From Hyphomicrobiales bacterium (GTDB lineage: Bacteria > Pseudomonadota > Alphaproteobacteria > Rhizobiales > Rhizobiaceae), in contig UCFC01000030.1 of the NCBI GenBank assembly GCA_900471515.1, positions 62,001-126,000 on the forward strand: 64,000 nt of DNA, read 5' to 3'. The notes beneath the pieces are model-generated. The model was not told the origin of the DNA. It searched no databases and worked only from the letters and a program-made list of their open reading frames with translations. The position numbers and the translations under genes were made by a program. This document shows, piece by piece, positions 35,145-42,063 of this stretch. Numbering within the stretch: the first letter of the stretch is position 1; the number at the start of each line of letters is the position of its first letter.

Positions 35145-36320
35145 TTACCGGATGAGCCCGGCAGCCCGCTGCCGGGCTTCCTTGTCTGCGGCGAAGACAT
35201 CGTCCATCGTCGCGGCCGCCGGCAGGGCGGTGAGATCGTCCATCACCTTTTCGGTAATTTCGGCCATGGCGAGGAAGGGCAGGCGGCCCTCAATGAAGGC
35301 TTCGAGCGCGACTTCCTTGGCGCCATTCAGCACCGCGCCCTGGACGCCGCCGCGCGTCATCGCCAGTCGGGCGAGCCGCAGGGCGGGGAAACGCTTCTCG
35401 TCCGGTGCCTCGAAGTCCAGCCTTGCCAGCTTGGCGAAATCCAGCCGTTCGATCGGCAGGTTTGCCCGGCGCGGGTGGGACAGCGCGTAGCCGATCGCGG
35501 TGCGCATGTCAGGCGCACCGAGCTGCGCCAGCACCGAGCCGTCCGTATAGCCGACCATCGAATGGATGACAGACTGCGGATGGACGATCACCTCCACCTG
35601 TTCGGGGCGCAGGCCGAAAAGGTGCTTCGCCTCGATCATTTCCAGCGCCTTGTTGAACAGCGACGCGCTATCGATGGAAATCTTCAGGCCCATCGACCAT
35701 CTCGGATGGGCGCGCGCGCTCTCCACCGTGACATCGGCCATTTCCTCCAGCGAGGATGTGCGGAAGGGGCCGCCCGATGCCGTCAGGATGACGCGTTCCA
35801 CGGCATGGCGCTGGTTCTCCTCAAGCACCTGGAAGATCGCGTTGTGTTCGCTGTCCACGGGCAACAGCTTGCCGCCGCCGTTTTTCACCGACTCGATGAA
35901 AAGGTCGCCGGCCGAAACGAGGCATTCCTTGTTGGCGAGCGCGATATCGGCGCCGCGGCGTGCCGCAGCAAGGGTCGGCGCAAGGCCGGCCGTGCCGACG
36001 ATGGCGGCCATCACCCAGTCCGCCTCGCGGTCGGCTGCTTCCATGAGGCCGGATTTGCCGGCGGCGACCGCGATGCCGCTGCCCGAAAGCTCGCTTTTCA
36101 GCGATTCGTAATGGCGATCATCGGCGATGACGGCGAGCCGGGCGCCCGACGATCTTGCCTGCTGCGCCAGCAATTCCACGTTACCATGGCCGGTCAGGAC
36201 GGAAATTTCGAAATTTTCCCGGCCGCCCAGATGATCGACGACATTGAGCGTATTTTGGCCGATCGAGCCGGTCGAACCGAAGATACTGAGGCGCCGAAGC
36301 GCGGTTTTGCTCGTCATCAT
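35145..36320 (-). CDS. dxr: 1-deoxy-D-xylulose 5-phosphate reductoisomerase
   Basis: About 391 residues from one of two adjacent ATGs (36320 or 36317); the frame remains open upstream but no ribosome site is convincing. NADPH loop IFGSTGSIGQNTL; substrate and metal residues in NKECLVSAG, PVDSEHNAIFQ and LTASGGPFR; the MEP-pathway signature MGLKISIDSASLFNKALE. It is the second step of isoprenoid synthesis. This is a classical Dxr, not the Dxr-like enzyme found in Brucella. Confidence 0.95.
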   Translation of the reverse strand: MMTSKTALRRLSIFGSTGSIGQNTLNVVDHLGGRENFEISVLTGHGNVELLAQQARSSGARLAVIADDRHYESLKSELSGSGIAVAAGKSGLMEAADREADWVMAAIVGTAGLAPTLAAARRGADIALANKECLVSAGDLFIESVKNGGGKLLPVDSEHNAIFQVLEENQRHAVERVILTASGGPFRTSSLEEMADVTVESARAHPRWSMGLKISIDSASLFNKALEMIEAKHLFGLRPEQVEVIVHPQSVIHSMVGYTDGSVLAQLGAPDMRTAIGYALSHPRRANLPIERLDFAKLARLDFEAPDEKRFPALRLARLAMTRGGVQGAVLNGAKEVALEAFIEGRLPFLAMAEITEKVMDDLTALPAAATMDDVFAADKEARQRAAGLIR

Positions 36321-36680
36321 CGTCGATTTCGCAAGAAATTGCATATCCGGCATCGGCTCTACAGGGGATCGGGGAAGGCAGCAAGTGTGCGGTGCAGCAA
36401 ATTTCAACCTCAGAGGGGTTTAGAGATCCGCGCGGTCGGCCTCGGCCACAAGGCGGTCGATGCGCGGCAGGCGGCAGCATCAGCGCTGCGAGCGGCGATT
36501 TCTCCAGTACCGTCGCCTTCAGCCAAAAAACCTGCCCAATCTCGGGCTGAGCGCATCCGTGCCTGATCCGCTTTCGGCCGCGCGGACGTGACGTGTCAAT
36601 TTGAACTGTCGGCTTCGCTGGCAGCGAAACCAAAGCGCGGTCAGCCGCGTTTCTTCCTCACGACAGAGGAGGACAGAACC

Positions 36681-36971
36681 ATGGTCTTCAAGGAACAGAC
36701 ATTTCACGGCCGTCAGCCCGAAGCCGAGGCCGACTACACCAATCGCGCGACGCTGGAAGCTTCGGTCGCAAACGCGCTGGCTGTGGCCGGCGGTATCGAC
36801 GCATCCGATGTCGAGGTTACGGCCGAAGGCGACGAGATCGTCTTGAGCGGCCATGTCGGTACGGTGGAAGAAATCGAGCGGGCAACGGTTATCGCAAGAA
36901 CAGTGGAGGGCGTGCATACGGTTCGCAACCGTATTCTTCTCGTGGACCCGACGGTTAACGTTCGACATTAA
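36681..36971 (+). CDS. BON-domain protein
   Basis: 96 residues from the ATG with GAGGAGGA upstream. One BON domain fills residues 25-90: a helix (LEASVANALAVAGGIDASDVEV), then EGDEIVLSGHVGTVEEIERATVIARTVEGVHTVRNRI. BON domains bind lipid or membranes in OsmY-like proteins, but no signal peptide is present, so this copy may be cytosolic. Its stop codon lies inside a CtrA-like motif. Function unknown. Confidence 0.85.
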   Translation: MVFKEQTFHGRQPEAEADYTNRATLEASVANALAVAGGIDASDVEVTAEGDEIVLSGHVGTVEEIERATVIARTVEGVHTVRNRILLVDPTVNVRH

Positions 36972-36989
36972 CCATTAACGGAACATTAA
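36968..36989 (+). promoter_or_regulatory. Candidate CtrA-binding sites
   Basis: TTAACCAT at 36968-36975 is followed by TTAA-N7-TTAA at 36975-36989, both matching known alphaproteobacterial CtrA motifs. They lie 80-100 bases upstream of the methyltransferase start. Confidence 0.45.
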
Positions 36990-37067
36990 CTTTATGTAAG
37001 TTTATCCGTGTCGACCCCTGACCTAGGCTTGGATCATTCCACAGCCCCCGGAAAGTCAGGTGTTTCG

Positions 37068-37865
37068 ATGCATCAGATGGAAATGATCAATCGCCGGACA
37101 TGGAGCAGTCCGCTCTCGCGGCGCGACTATCGCAACAGCAGCGGCTTCATCAATGAAGGCGAGCGCACGGTGTTTGGCATCGGCCTTGCGAATGCCGCAG
37201 GCGGCAGCGTTCTCGATATTGGCGTCGGCGGCGGCCGCACGGCAGCGCTTCTCGCCAGACAGGCCAGCCACTATGTCGGTATCGACTATACGCCTGAAAT
37301 GGTGACGCTTGCGCGGTCGAACCATCCGGGCCTTCGTTTTGAAAACATGGATGCGCGCGATCTGTCGGCCTTTGCCGCCGGCACCTTCGATCTAGTCGTT
37401 TTCAGCTATAACGGCATCGATTCCGTCGATGCCGACGGGCGCAGATCGGTCCTGCGCGAGGTTTCGCGTGTGCTGAAGGCCGGCGGCACATTCGTTTTCT
37501 CGACATTCAATCGCGACTGGCATGGTTTTGGCGCAAACCGCGCCCGCTCGTCCATCATCTGGTCCAACCATCCGGTGAAGCTGAGCTTCCGGCTTCTCAA
37601 GCATGCGATGGGACTGGTGCGGGAGCGTCGTTTCGCGCCGCTGGAAGAGCGGGATGGCGAACATGCTATCCTGCTGCATCGCGCCCATGATTTCGGCATC
37701 ATGGTTTACGCTACAACGCCCGGCCAGCTACGCTCGCAACTCATGGAAAGCGGCTTCAGCGGCGAGCCGCTGCTCTTTTCGGTCGATGGTCGCCCGCTCG
37801 CCGGCCAGACGCCGGCAGAGGAGGAATATTTCCACGTCGTGGCGCGCAAGCCGTCACTCAGCTGA
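37068..37865 (+). CDS. Class I SAM-dependent methyltransferase
   Basis: 265 residues from the ATG at 37068 (AGGTG six bases before); a GTG at 37008 would add 20 residues. The SAM-binding loop is VLDIGVGGGRTAALLA, then YVGIDYTPEMVTLA (acidic residue of motif II) and the VLREVSRVLKAGGTFVFSTFNR stretch of the UbiE/Methyltransf_11 group. The substrate is not predictable. It ends one base from the convergent small membrane peptide gene. Confidence 0.88.
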   Translation: MHQMEMINRRTWSSPLSRRDYRNSSGFINEGERTVFGIGLANAAGGSVLDIGVGGGRTAALLARQASHYVGIDYTPEMVTLARSNHPGLRFENMDARDLSAFAAGTFDLVVFSYNGIDSVDADGRRSVLREVSRVLKAGGTFVFSTFNRDWHGFGANRARSSIIWSNHPVKLSFRLLKHAMGLVRERRFAPLEERDGEHAILLHRAHDFGIMVYATTPGQLRSQLMESGFSGEPLLFSVDGRPLAGQTPAEEEYFHVVARKPSLS

Positions 37866-38027
37866 TCAGCCGAAACGCTCGCTCAGGAAGCCGGCGGGAG
37901 CCTTTTCGCCGACAAGCCGATCGGTCTTATGCGCGGTAACGGGGGCGTGCGGCTGGTAGCTGACGGCGACGAGCAGGCCGCAGGTGATTGCACAGCCGAT
38001 GGCAAGCAACATCATTCGGATACGCAT
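37866..38027 (-). CDS. 53-residue single-span membrane or secreted peptide
   Basis: A short gene with a good ribosome site (AGGAGT seven bases before the ATG). The N-terminus MRIRMMLLAIGCAITCGLLV is positively charged and then hydrophobic, either a signal anchor or an export signal ending near VAVSYQPHA; the rest is a 30-residue polar tail ending in FLSERFG. No family is recognised. It lies tail-to-tail with the methyltransferase, with no overlap. Confidence 0.65.
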   Translation of the reverse strand: MRIRMMLLAIGCAITCGLLVAVSYQPHAPVTAHKTDRLVGEKAPAGFLSERFG

Positions 38028-38061
38028 GACGGATACTCCTGTTACTCGTGTTTTCCGCTAA

Positions 38062-38220
38062 AACGCGGGGGAAATCGCGAAGTTCCTCCTGCGCGGAAAA
38101 GTAAGCCCCGGCGTTCCGCTCAGCCTTGCTGGCCTCGTCTGGGCGGCGATGGGCTTTATCGGCGGCTGGATCGTCGCGGCGCTGCTAGGGGCCGGCGCAA
38201 AACGTGTGGAGCGGTTTAAT
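38062..38220 (+). pseudogene. 5' part of an interrupted small membrane-protein gene
   Basis: An open frame encodes KFLLRGKVSPGVPLSL followed by a hydrophobic AGLVWAAMGFIGGWIVAALL segment and then GAGAKRVERF, cut off at the left end of the inserted element. Read in the same frame, an ATG at 38026 would give MTDTPVTRVFR followed by a TAA (38059), so there may also be a nonsense change. The sequence after the element (40541-40588) continues in a compatible way with FERFQRAVRWRPGYR and a stop. No start codon with a ribosome site remains. Confidence 0.35.
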
Positions 38221-38320
38221 AGGTTTGTCCCAGAGGGAATAAGCAGCCACTGATTTCATTGGGTTATTTCGGCTCGATAGATTTGATATGTCCCTGAGGT
38301 TTTGATTGATATGTCTCCAA
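38221..38320 (+). repeat. Left terminal repeats of the accessory segment
   Basis: Contains AGGTTTGTCCC (38221), ATATGTCCCTGAG (38286) and ATATGTCTCC (38309), all in the same direction. The inverted counterpart lies at 40485-40540. Confidence 0.55.
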
Positions 38321-38345
38321 TGTTCGGCTCTTGTTAGTCGGGCAA

Positions 38346-38369
38346 CAAAAAGGCCCCGAAACCGGAACC
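38346..38369 (-). terminator. Hairpin with T-run inside the accessory segment
   Basis: On the minus strand GGTTCCG-GTTT-CGGGGCC (with two G-U pairs) is followed by TTTTTGTT. It would end a minus-strand transcript, but upstream of it (38370-38610) I see only decayed coding sequence. Confidence 0.5.
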
Positions 38370-38615
38370 TTTGAAACCTTAGATTATGATGATGTGGTAT
38401 GCCGCCAGTCGGTCGAAAGTGATTCTCCGTCGCAACTCCAGCCAGCACTTTTGAGAAGGCTGATCATTTCGGTATCAAGCGGTCATGGGGGGTGGCCTCG
38501 AAAGCCAGGGCGGCAGGGAAAAGTGGACGTAGACCCAGACCTCTTTGAAATTCGAAGCCGCCCTTGCAGCCGGCACAGACCCGTTCGATCATGATCTCCA
38601 TAGGGAGATCGAGTG

Positions 38616-38750
38616 ATGACTGAATCGGTAATTGTCACATGCACGCCGTACATAGACGCAGCGCTACTTTCGGCACGTCAAGGACACCTGCGGTCAGTTG
38701 AGTACTTTACGCGGTCTGGGGAGCAATTGGACGATAGCCGCTACGAATAA
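38616..38750 (+). CDS. 44-residue orphan ORF in the accessory segment
   Basis: The ATG follows GGAGATCGAG at a usable distance and overlaps a TGA of a preceding short frame (TGATGA). The product reads MTESVIVTCTPYIDAALLSA and continues RQGHLRSVEYFTRSGE to a stop after SRYE. No family recognised. It may be the truncated front of a longer lost gene. The sequence before it (38370-38610) and after it (38751-39007) shows no supportable gene. Confidence 0.3.
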   Translation: MTESVIVTCTPYIDAALLSARQGHLRSVEYFTRSGEQLDDSRYE

Positions 38751-39007
38751 GGTTGGCTTTCAAGATTTTGACATTTTCTTTCCGCTCCGAGGCTTCCCTA
38801 ATTGCGTCGACGCCGCCAGTCGACCTTTGCGGGCAGAAACAGTAGTTGCGAGAGCGATCCGTTCCCGAAAGATGGCCATTGGCAAAACGTTCCATAGACG
38901 ATTACTCTAAGAAAACACACGCGACGTCTTTCAGATCGTTTGCGGTGCATCTGTGAGCGTTGCTTCAACCTGTGGTCGCCTTCGGCAAGTTCTATCGAAA
39001 GGCACAT

Positions 39008-39214
39008 ATGCATAATCTGGCTGCCGCTCTGGCAATCACCCTGTCCTATCTGGATGGACGCTCATCGAAGTCCACTGAGGATGATGATGTTGAGGTTTTA
39101 GAGGCTGTCGCCGCAGAGCTTCAGAACGCTCCATCGGACGAAAAGAACGCGGTGATCTCAGCTCTAGTTCACATCGGTAGGGCCGATCTCGTGGACGGTT
39201 TGGGTTTGAACTAG
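39008..39214 (+). CDS. 68-residue acidic orphan protein in the accessory segment
   Basis: The ATG is preceded by GAAAGG at five to six bases. The product starts MHNLAAALAITLSYLDG, has an acidic run (STEDDDVEVLE) and is mostly helical, ending VHIGRADLVDGLGLN; no signal peptide or membrane span. No family recognised. Small acidic helical proteins next to effector genes can be immunity or antitoxin proteins, but nothing here shows that directly. Confidence 0.45.
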   Translation: MHNLAAALAITLSYLDGRSSKSTEDDDVEVLEAVAAELQNAPSDEKNAVISALVHIGRADLVDGLGLN

Positions 39215-39281
39215 ATTCACGAGAGAGCACGCTTGCATAGCGTACCTCTGGGAAGATATCGCAGACCTAATTCTGGATGTC

Positions 39282-39480
39282 GTGCGCGCGTCGACCAGTA
39301 CCCATTGGGACGCTTATCATGCAATTCGTCGACGGGTGCTGTTTGAGGGTCGCGGATTGACCGAGTACGACGATCACCATCCCGATGATCATCGGGATGG
39401 AATCCCGCTCTTACTTCTGTGGGGAAATAGTGGGAGCTGCCCGTCTCGATTTGGCGGTCAATGACCTGAAGTTTCATCCG
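39282..39480 (+). pseudogene. GNAT acetyltransferase remnant, frameshifted
   Basis: The first frame encodes RASTSTHWDAYHAIRRRVLF then EGRGLTEYDDHHPDDHRDG and IPLLLLWGN, which is the N-terminal part of a familiar GNAT subgroup. At about 39428 the frame breaks; the next frame continues GAARLDLAVNDLK, the expected following strand, and then loses similarity and stops near 39480. The acetyl-CoA-binding half is missing. It is therefore a frameshifted and truncated relic. Confidence 0.5.
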
Positions 39481-39487
39481 GCTGCGA

Positions 39488-40279
39488 TTAGAGCCTCGGC
39501 GGCTTTGAATAAGCGAAAGAGAGATCAAGTAGACGCTGAACCGATTTTGCCTTGATGAAGTGAATGACTCCTCCGCCAGCACGGTTGATGATCCCCGCGA
39601 ACTTCAAAACGATCTCATCGCCATGCAGGACAGTAGCAAAGACCGACCCTCCAGATAGCCCGTTCGGGTCGAAGTCCATCGCTCCAACTAATCGACACGA
39701 TCCTAGTGCCGGGTCGGAGGGAGCCTTCTCCGGATCGCATGTCATTGATCTGATGACAGTACCGACATGGTTATTGTCGAAAATATCATAGGTCTGATCA
39801 TCAAACGGACACCCGTAGGCATGGTAGCCAAGGACCTCGTCTGCGTCTTCCAAGACGTCATTGTTGCGCAACGTGAAGAAGCGCCTGCCCAGAGAGGCCT
39901 TTACCTCGACCTGTTCAGTAAAATCGAAAACGCACAGGTCGACCTCATCGCTACCGGTTTGCTGTACCGATGCCTTGAAGCGCGTGTAGCCCGCTGAACT
40001 GATGTAGGTGTTTTCATCGAGGAACAACACCCCGATTTCTTCCTCCCGAACATCCCGCAATTGATGGGCAGTGCAGACGAGGAAGTTCCTGCCGCGGTAG
40101 AGCAGTCCTGTTGCCGATCCCTTCAACTGCACCGGAAAGGCTTCGACGCCCGTATATCTCACCAGGTTCTGGCAGAACACGTGAAGCCGTGATTGTAGAG
40201 AATTGGCCGGAACCAGTAGACCATGCACCCGAATGCTGGTCCGAACTTTCCTGTCCAACAGCGTCGTCAATTCGTCCAT
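39488..40279 (-). CDS. Stand-alone trypsin-like serine protease
   Basis: 263 residues with no signal peptide or membrane span. A chymotrypsin-fold triad is readable: H72 in NFLVCTAHQL, D114 in SDEVDLCVFDF and S209 in NGLSGGSVFATV, preceded by GSATGLLYRGR, the usual GTG/GSG strand before the His. Spacing (42 and 95 residues) fits a trypsin-like domain filling most of the protein; no PDZ or partner domain. The N-terminal 45 residues have no recognised fold. Intact, unlike its neighbours. Cytosolic lone proteases of this type occur in defence islands as effectors, but that role is inference here. The start has a weak ribosome site. Confidence 0.78.
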   Translation of the reverse strand: MDELTTLLDRKVRTSIRVHGLLVPANSLQSRLHVFCQNLVRYTGVEAFPVQLKGSATGLLYRGRNFLVCTAHQLRDVREEEIGVLFLDENTYISSAGYTRFKASVQQTGSDEVDLCVFDFTEQVEVKASLGRRFFTLRNNDVLEDADEVLGYHAYGCPFDDQTYDIFDNNHVGTVIRSMTCDPEKAPSDPALGSCRLVGAMDFDPNGLSGGSVFATVLHGDEIVLKFAGIINRAGGGVIHFIKAKSVQRLLDLSFAYSKPPRL

Positions 40280-40593
40280 TTGTGAATCACTGGAGTGGAG
40301 GCTCGTACGACGAGCATGCCATCATCGCGACCGGAGCATCAAGATGAGGAAGTGGATGCCCGTTGGAGAACGTTCGAAGTCAGCATCACGATAAGAGCCA
40401 TCTCCGCGTTGATCTTTCGCAGGAGAATGCGATTCTTGTAATGAAATCAATGATCGTCAGCACAATCAGATTGGCGAAAAAAATCAGGGACAAATCTATT
40501 GCAGCGTCAGGGACAAAACAGCGCTCGTGGGGACAAACCTTTTGAGCGATTCCAACGTGCGGTGCGGTGGCGACCTGGCTATCGGTGAGAGAA
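40280..40593. other. 314-bp gap: right end of the accessory segment and interrupted gene tail
   Basis: It contains no intact gene. At 40485-40540 stand three GGGACAAA repeats forming the right end of the element; 40541-40588 encodes FERFQRAVRWRPGYR plus a stop, possibly the tail of the gene split at 38220. Confidence 0.5.
40485..40540 (-). repeat. Right terminal repeats of the accessory segment
   Basis: CAGGGACAAAT (40485), CAGGGACAAAA (40508) and GGGGACAAACC (40529) are inverted relative to the left-end copies at 38221-38320. Confidence 0.55.
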
Positions 40594-40670
40594 TGGTGAT
40601 CCCGACGCGATTCGAACGCGTGACCCTCAGATTAGGAATCTGATGCTCTATCCTGCTGAGCTACGGGACC
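40594..40670 (-). tRNA. tRNA-Arg (anticodon CCT)
   Basis: On the minus strand the cloverleaf starts GGTCCCGTAGCTCAGC and ends CGGGATC-A-CCA. The acceptor stem pairs GGTCCCG with CGGGATC (one G-U). The anticodon arm is TCAGA-TTCCTAA-TCTGA, anticodon CCT (reads AGG, Arg). The T arm has GTTCGAATC, and the CCA end is encoded. The 3' end faces the accessory segment. Confidence 0.95.
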
Positions 40671-40689
40671 ACTCGGATGCCATGCATAC

Positions 40690-40719
40690 AAAAGGCTTGG
40701 CGTGAAGCCAAGCCTTTTT
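40690..40719 (-). terminator. Terminator of the M20 peptidase gene
   Basis: A near-perfect stem AAGGCTTGGC/GCCAAGCCTT with a short loop is flanked by A- and T-runs, so it could act in both directions. It lies 25 bases after the peptidase stop. Confidence 0.85.
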
Positions 40720-40743
40720 CAGCGTTTCGGATGCCGTTTCGTT

Positions 40744-41907
40744 TCAGGCGCCGAGGCGCTGTTCGGCAAGGCGCACCCAGTAGGAAATGCCGTGGGCGAT
40801 GGCTTCGTCGTTGAAATCGTAGGCGGGGTTGTGCAGGCCGGCGGTGTCGCCGTTGCCGATGAAGATGAAGGCGCCGGGGCGGGCGTTCAGCATGTAGGAA
40901 AAATCCTCGCCGCCCATCATTGGATCGACTTCGGGATTGACGTTGTCTTCGCCGGCAATATCGGCTGCGATGGCGACGGCATATTCTGTCTCATCCGCAT
41001 GATTGAAGGTGACGGGGTAGTTGCGGTGGAAGTTGATGTCGGCCTCCGCGCCATGGGCCGCGCAGATGCCGTTCACGATTTCGCGCAGGCGCGCCTCGGC
41101 CTGGGTACGCACGTCTTCGTCCAGCGTGCGGATTGTGCCGGCGAAAGTGGCGTCATTGGGAATGACGTTGTGGGCGAAGCCGGCATTGAACTTGGTGACG
41201 GAGACCACGACCGAGCGCAGCGGATTGACGCTGCGCGAGGCGATCAGCTGCAGGTTGGTGACGATCTGCGCGCCTGTGGCGATCGGGTCGATCGTGCGGT
41301 GCGGCTGGGCGGCATGGCCGCCGCGGCCCTTGATAGTGATGGTGAATTCGTCGGTCGCCGCCATGATCGGGCCTTTGCGGGTGGCGAACTGGCCGACAGG
41401 CAGGCCCGGCAGATTGTGCATGCCGTAGACCTCTTCGATGCCGAAGCGCTCCATCATGCCGTCCTTGACCATCAGGTTGCCGCCGCCGCCGCCTTCTTCG
41501 GCCGGCTGGAAGATGACAGCGACATTGCCGTTGAAATTGCGGGTCTCGGCAAGGTATTTCGCGGCACCCAGCAGCATGGCGGTGTGCCCGTCGTGGCCGC
41601 AGGCGTGCATTTTTCCCGGCGTTTTCGAGGCCCAGGGCTTGCCGGTGATTTCGGTCAGCGGAAGAGCGTCCATATCGGCGCGCAAGCCGACCGTGCGGCT
41701 GCCTTCACCCCTGCCCTTGATGAGGCCGACGACGCCGGTGCGGCCGATCCCGGTCACGATCTCGTCGACGCCGAATTCCTTCAGCTTTTCAGCGACGAAA
41801 GCCGCCGTGTTTTCGACTGCGAAGAGAAGTTCCGGACGCGCATGGATGTGACGGCGCCACTCTGCAACTTCGTCCTGAAGTTCGGCGGCTCTATTCAGAA
41901 TCGGCAT
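40744..41907 (-). CDS. M20 family amidohydrolase (hippurate hydrolase type)
   Basis: 387 residues. M20D signatures: RRHIHARPELLF at 18-29, GLRADMDALP, HACGHDGHTAMLLGAA with the metal-binding His and Asp, FQPAEEGGGGG with the catalytic Glu pair, and MMGGEDFSYML near the C-terminus, around the dimerisation domain (about 190-300). Such enzymes cleave N-acyl amino acids, hippurate or auxin-amino-acid conjugates. The substrate is not predictable; hipO-like is the usual label. Single gene between tRNA-Arg and a divergent D,D-carboxypeptidase. Confidence 0.92.
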   Translation of the reverse strand: MPILNRAAELQDEVAEWRRHIHARPELLFAVENTAAFVAEKLKEFGVDEIVTGIGRTGVVGLIKGRGEGSRTVGLRADMDALPLTEITGKPWASKTPGKMHACGHDGHTAMLLGAAKYLAETRNFNGNVAVIFQPAEEGGGGGNLMVKDGMMERFGIEEVYGMHNLPGLPVGQFATRKGPIMAATDEFTITIKGRGGHAAQPHRTIDPIATGAQIVTNLQLIASRSVNPLRSVVVSVTKFNAGFAHNVIPNDATFAGTIRTLDEDVRTQAEARLREIVNGICAAHGAEADINFHRNYPVTFNHADETEYAVAIAADIAGEDNVNPEVDPMMGGEDFSYMLNARPGAFIFIGNGDTAGLHNPAYDFNDEAIAHGISYWVRLAEQRLGA

Positions 41908-42063
41908 TCTTGGCTTCCTGTAAATGAAATGCGTGGGGCCTGTCTGAAAGCATCACAAGGGCGTGATGCCTTGGAAATAACTTAGTCAATGACCTTTGCC
42001 ATGTCATAGCCATATAGGGTAAATAGGGGAAGGTTTCGAGATAATTCCCTGAAGGACGAGCAC

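Larger units (their letters stand above)
38221..40540. mobile_element. Inserted accessory segment with paired inverted ends
   Basis: The segment begins AGGTTTGTCCC and ends GGGACAAACCT. Each end carries three TGTCYC-type repeats in opposite orientation (left 38224, 38286, 38308; right 40485, 40508, 40529), and the inner copies share ATAGATTTG next to TGTCCCTGA. Multiple terminal repeats of this kind are typical of IS21-family elements, but no istA or istB is present. The interior looks more AT-rich and less codon-biased than the flanks. It sits about 50 bp downstream of tRNA-Arg. No target duplication is certain. Confidence 0.5.

Noticed and set aside
35155..35180. CCCGGCAG/CTGCCGGG hairpin between hemA and dxr
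   Set aside because: It lies within the dxr coding end and has no T-run on the hemA side.
38331..38594. 87-codon frame and its antisense partner in the accessory segment
   Set aside because: Neither has a ribosome site nor a recognisable motif; the region looks like decayed sequence, with a hairpin terminator inside.
38221..40670. Classical tRNA-integrated island with duplicated tRNA 3' end
   Set aside because: I searched the left boundary by eye for a copy of the tRNA-Arg 3' end and found none; the right end of the element stops about 50 bases short of the tRNA, and no integrase is present.
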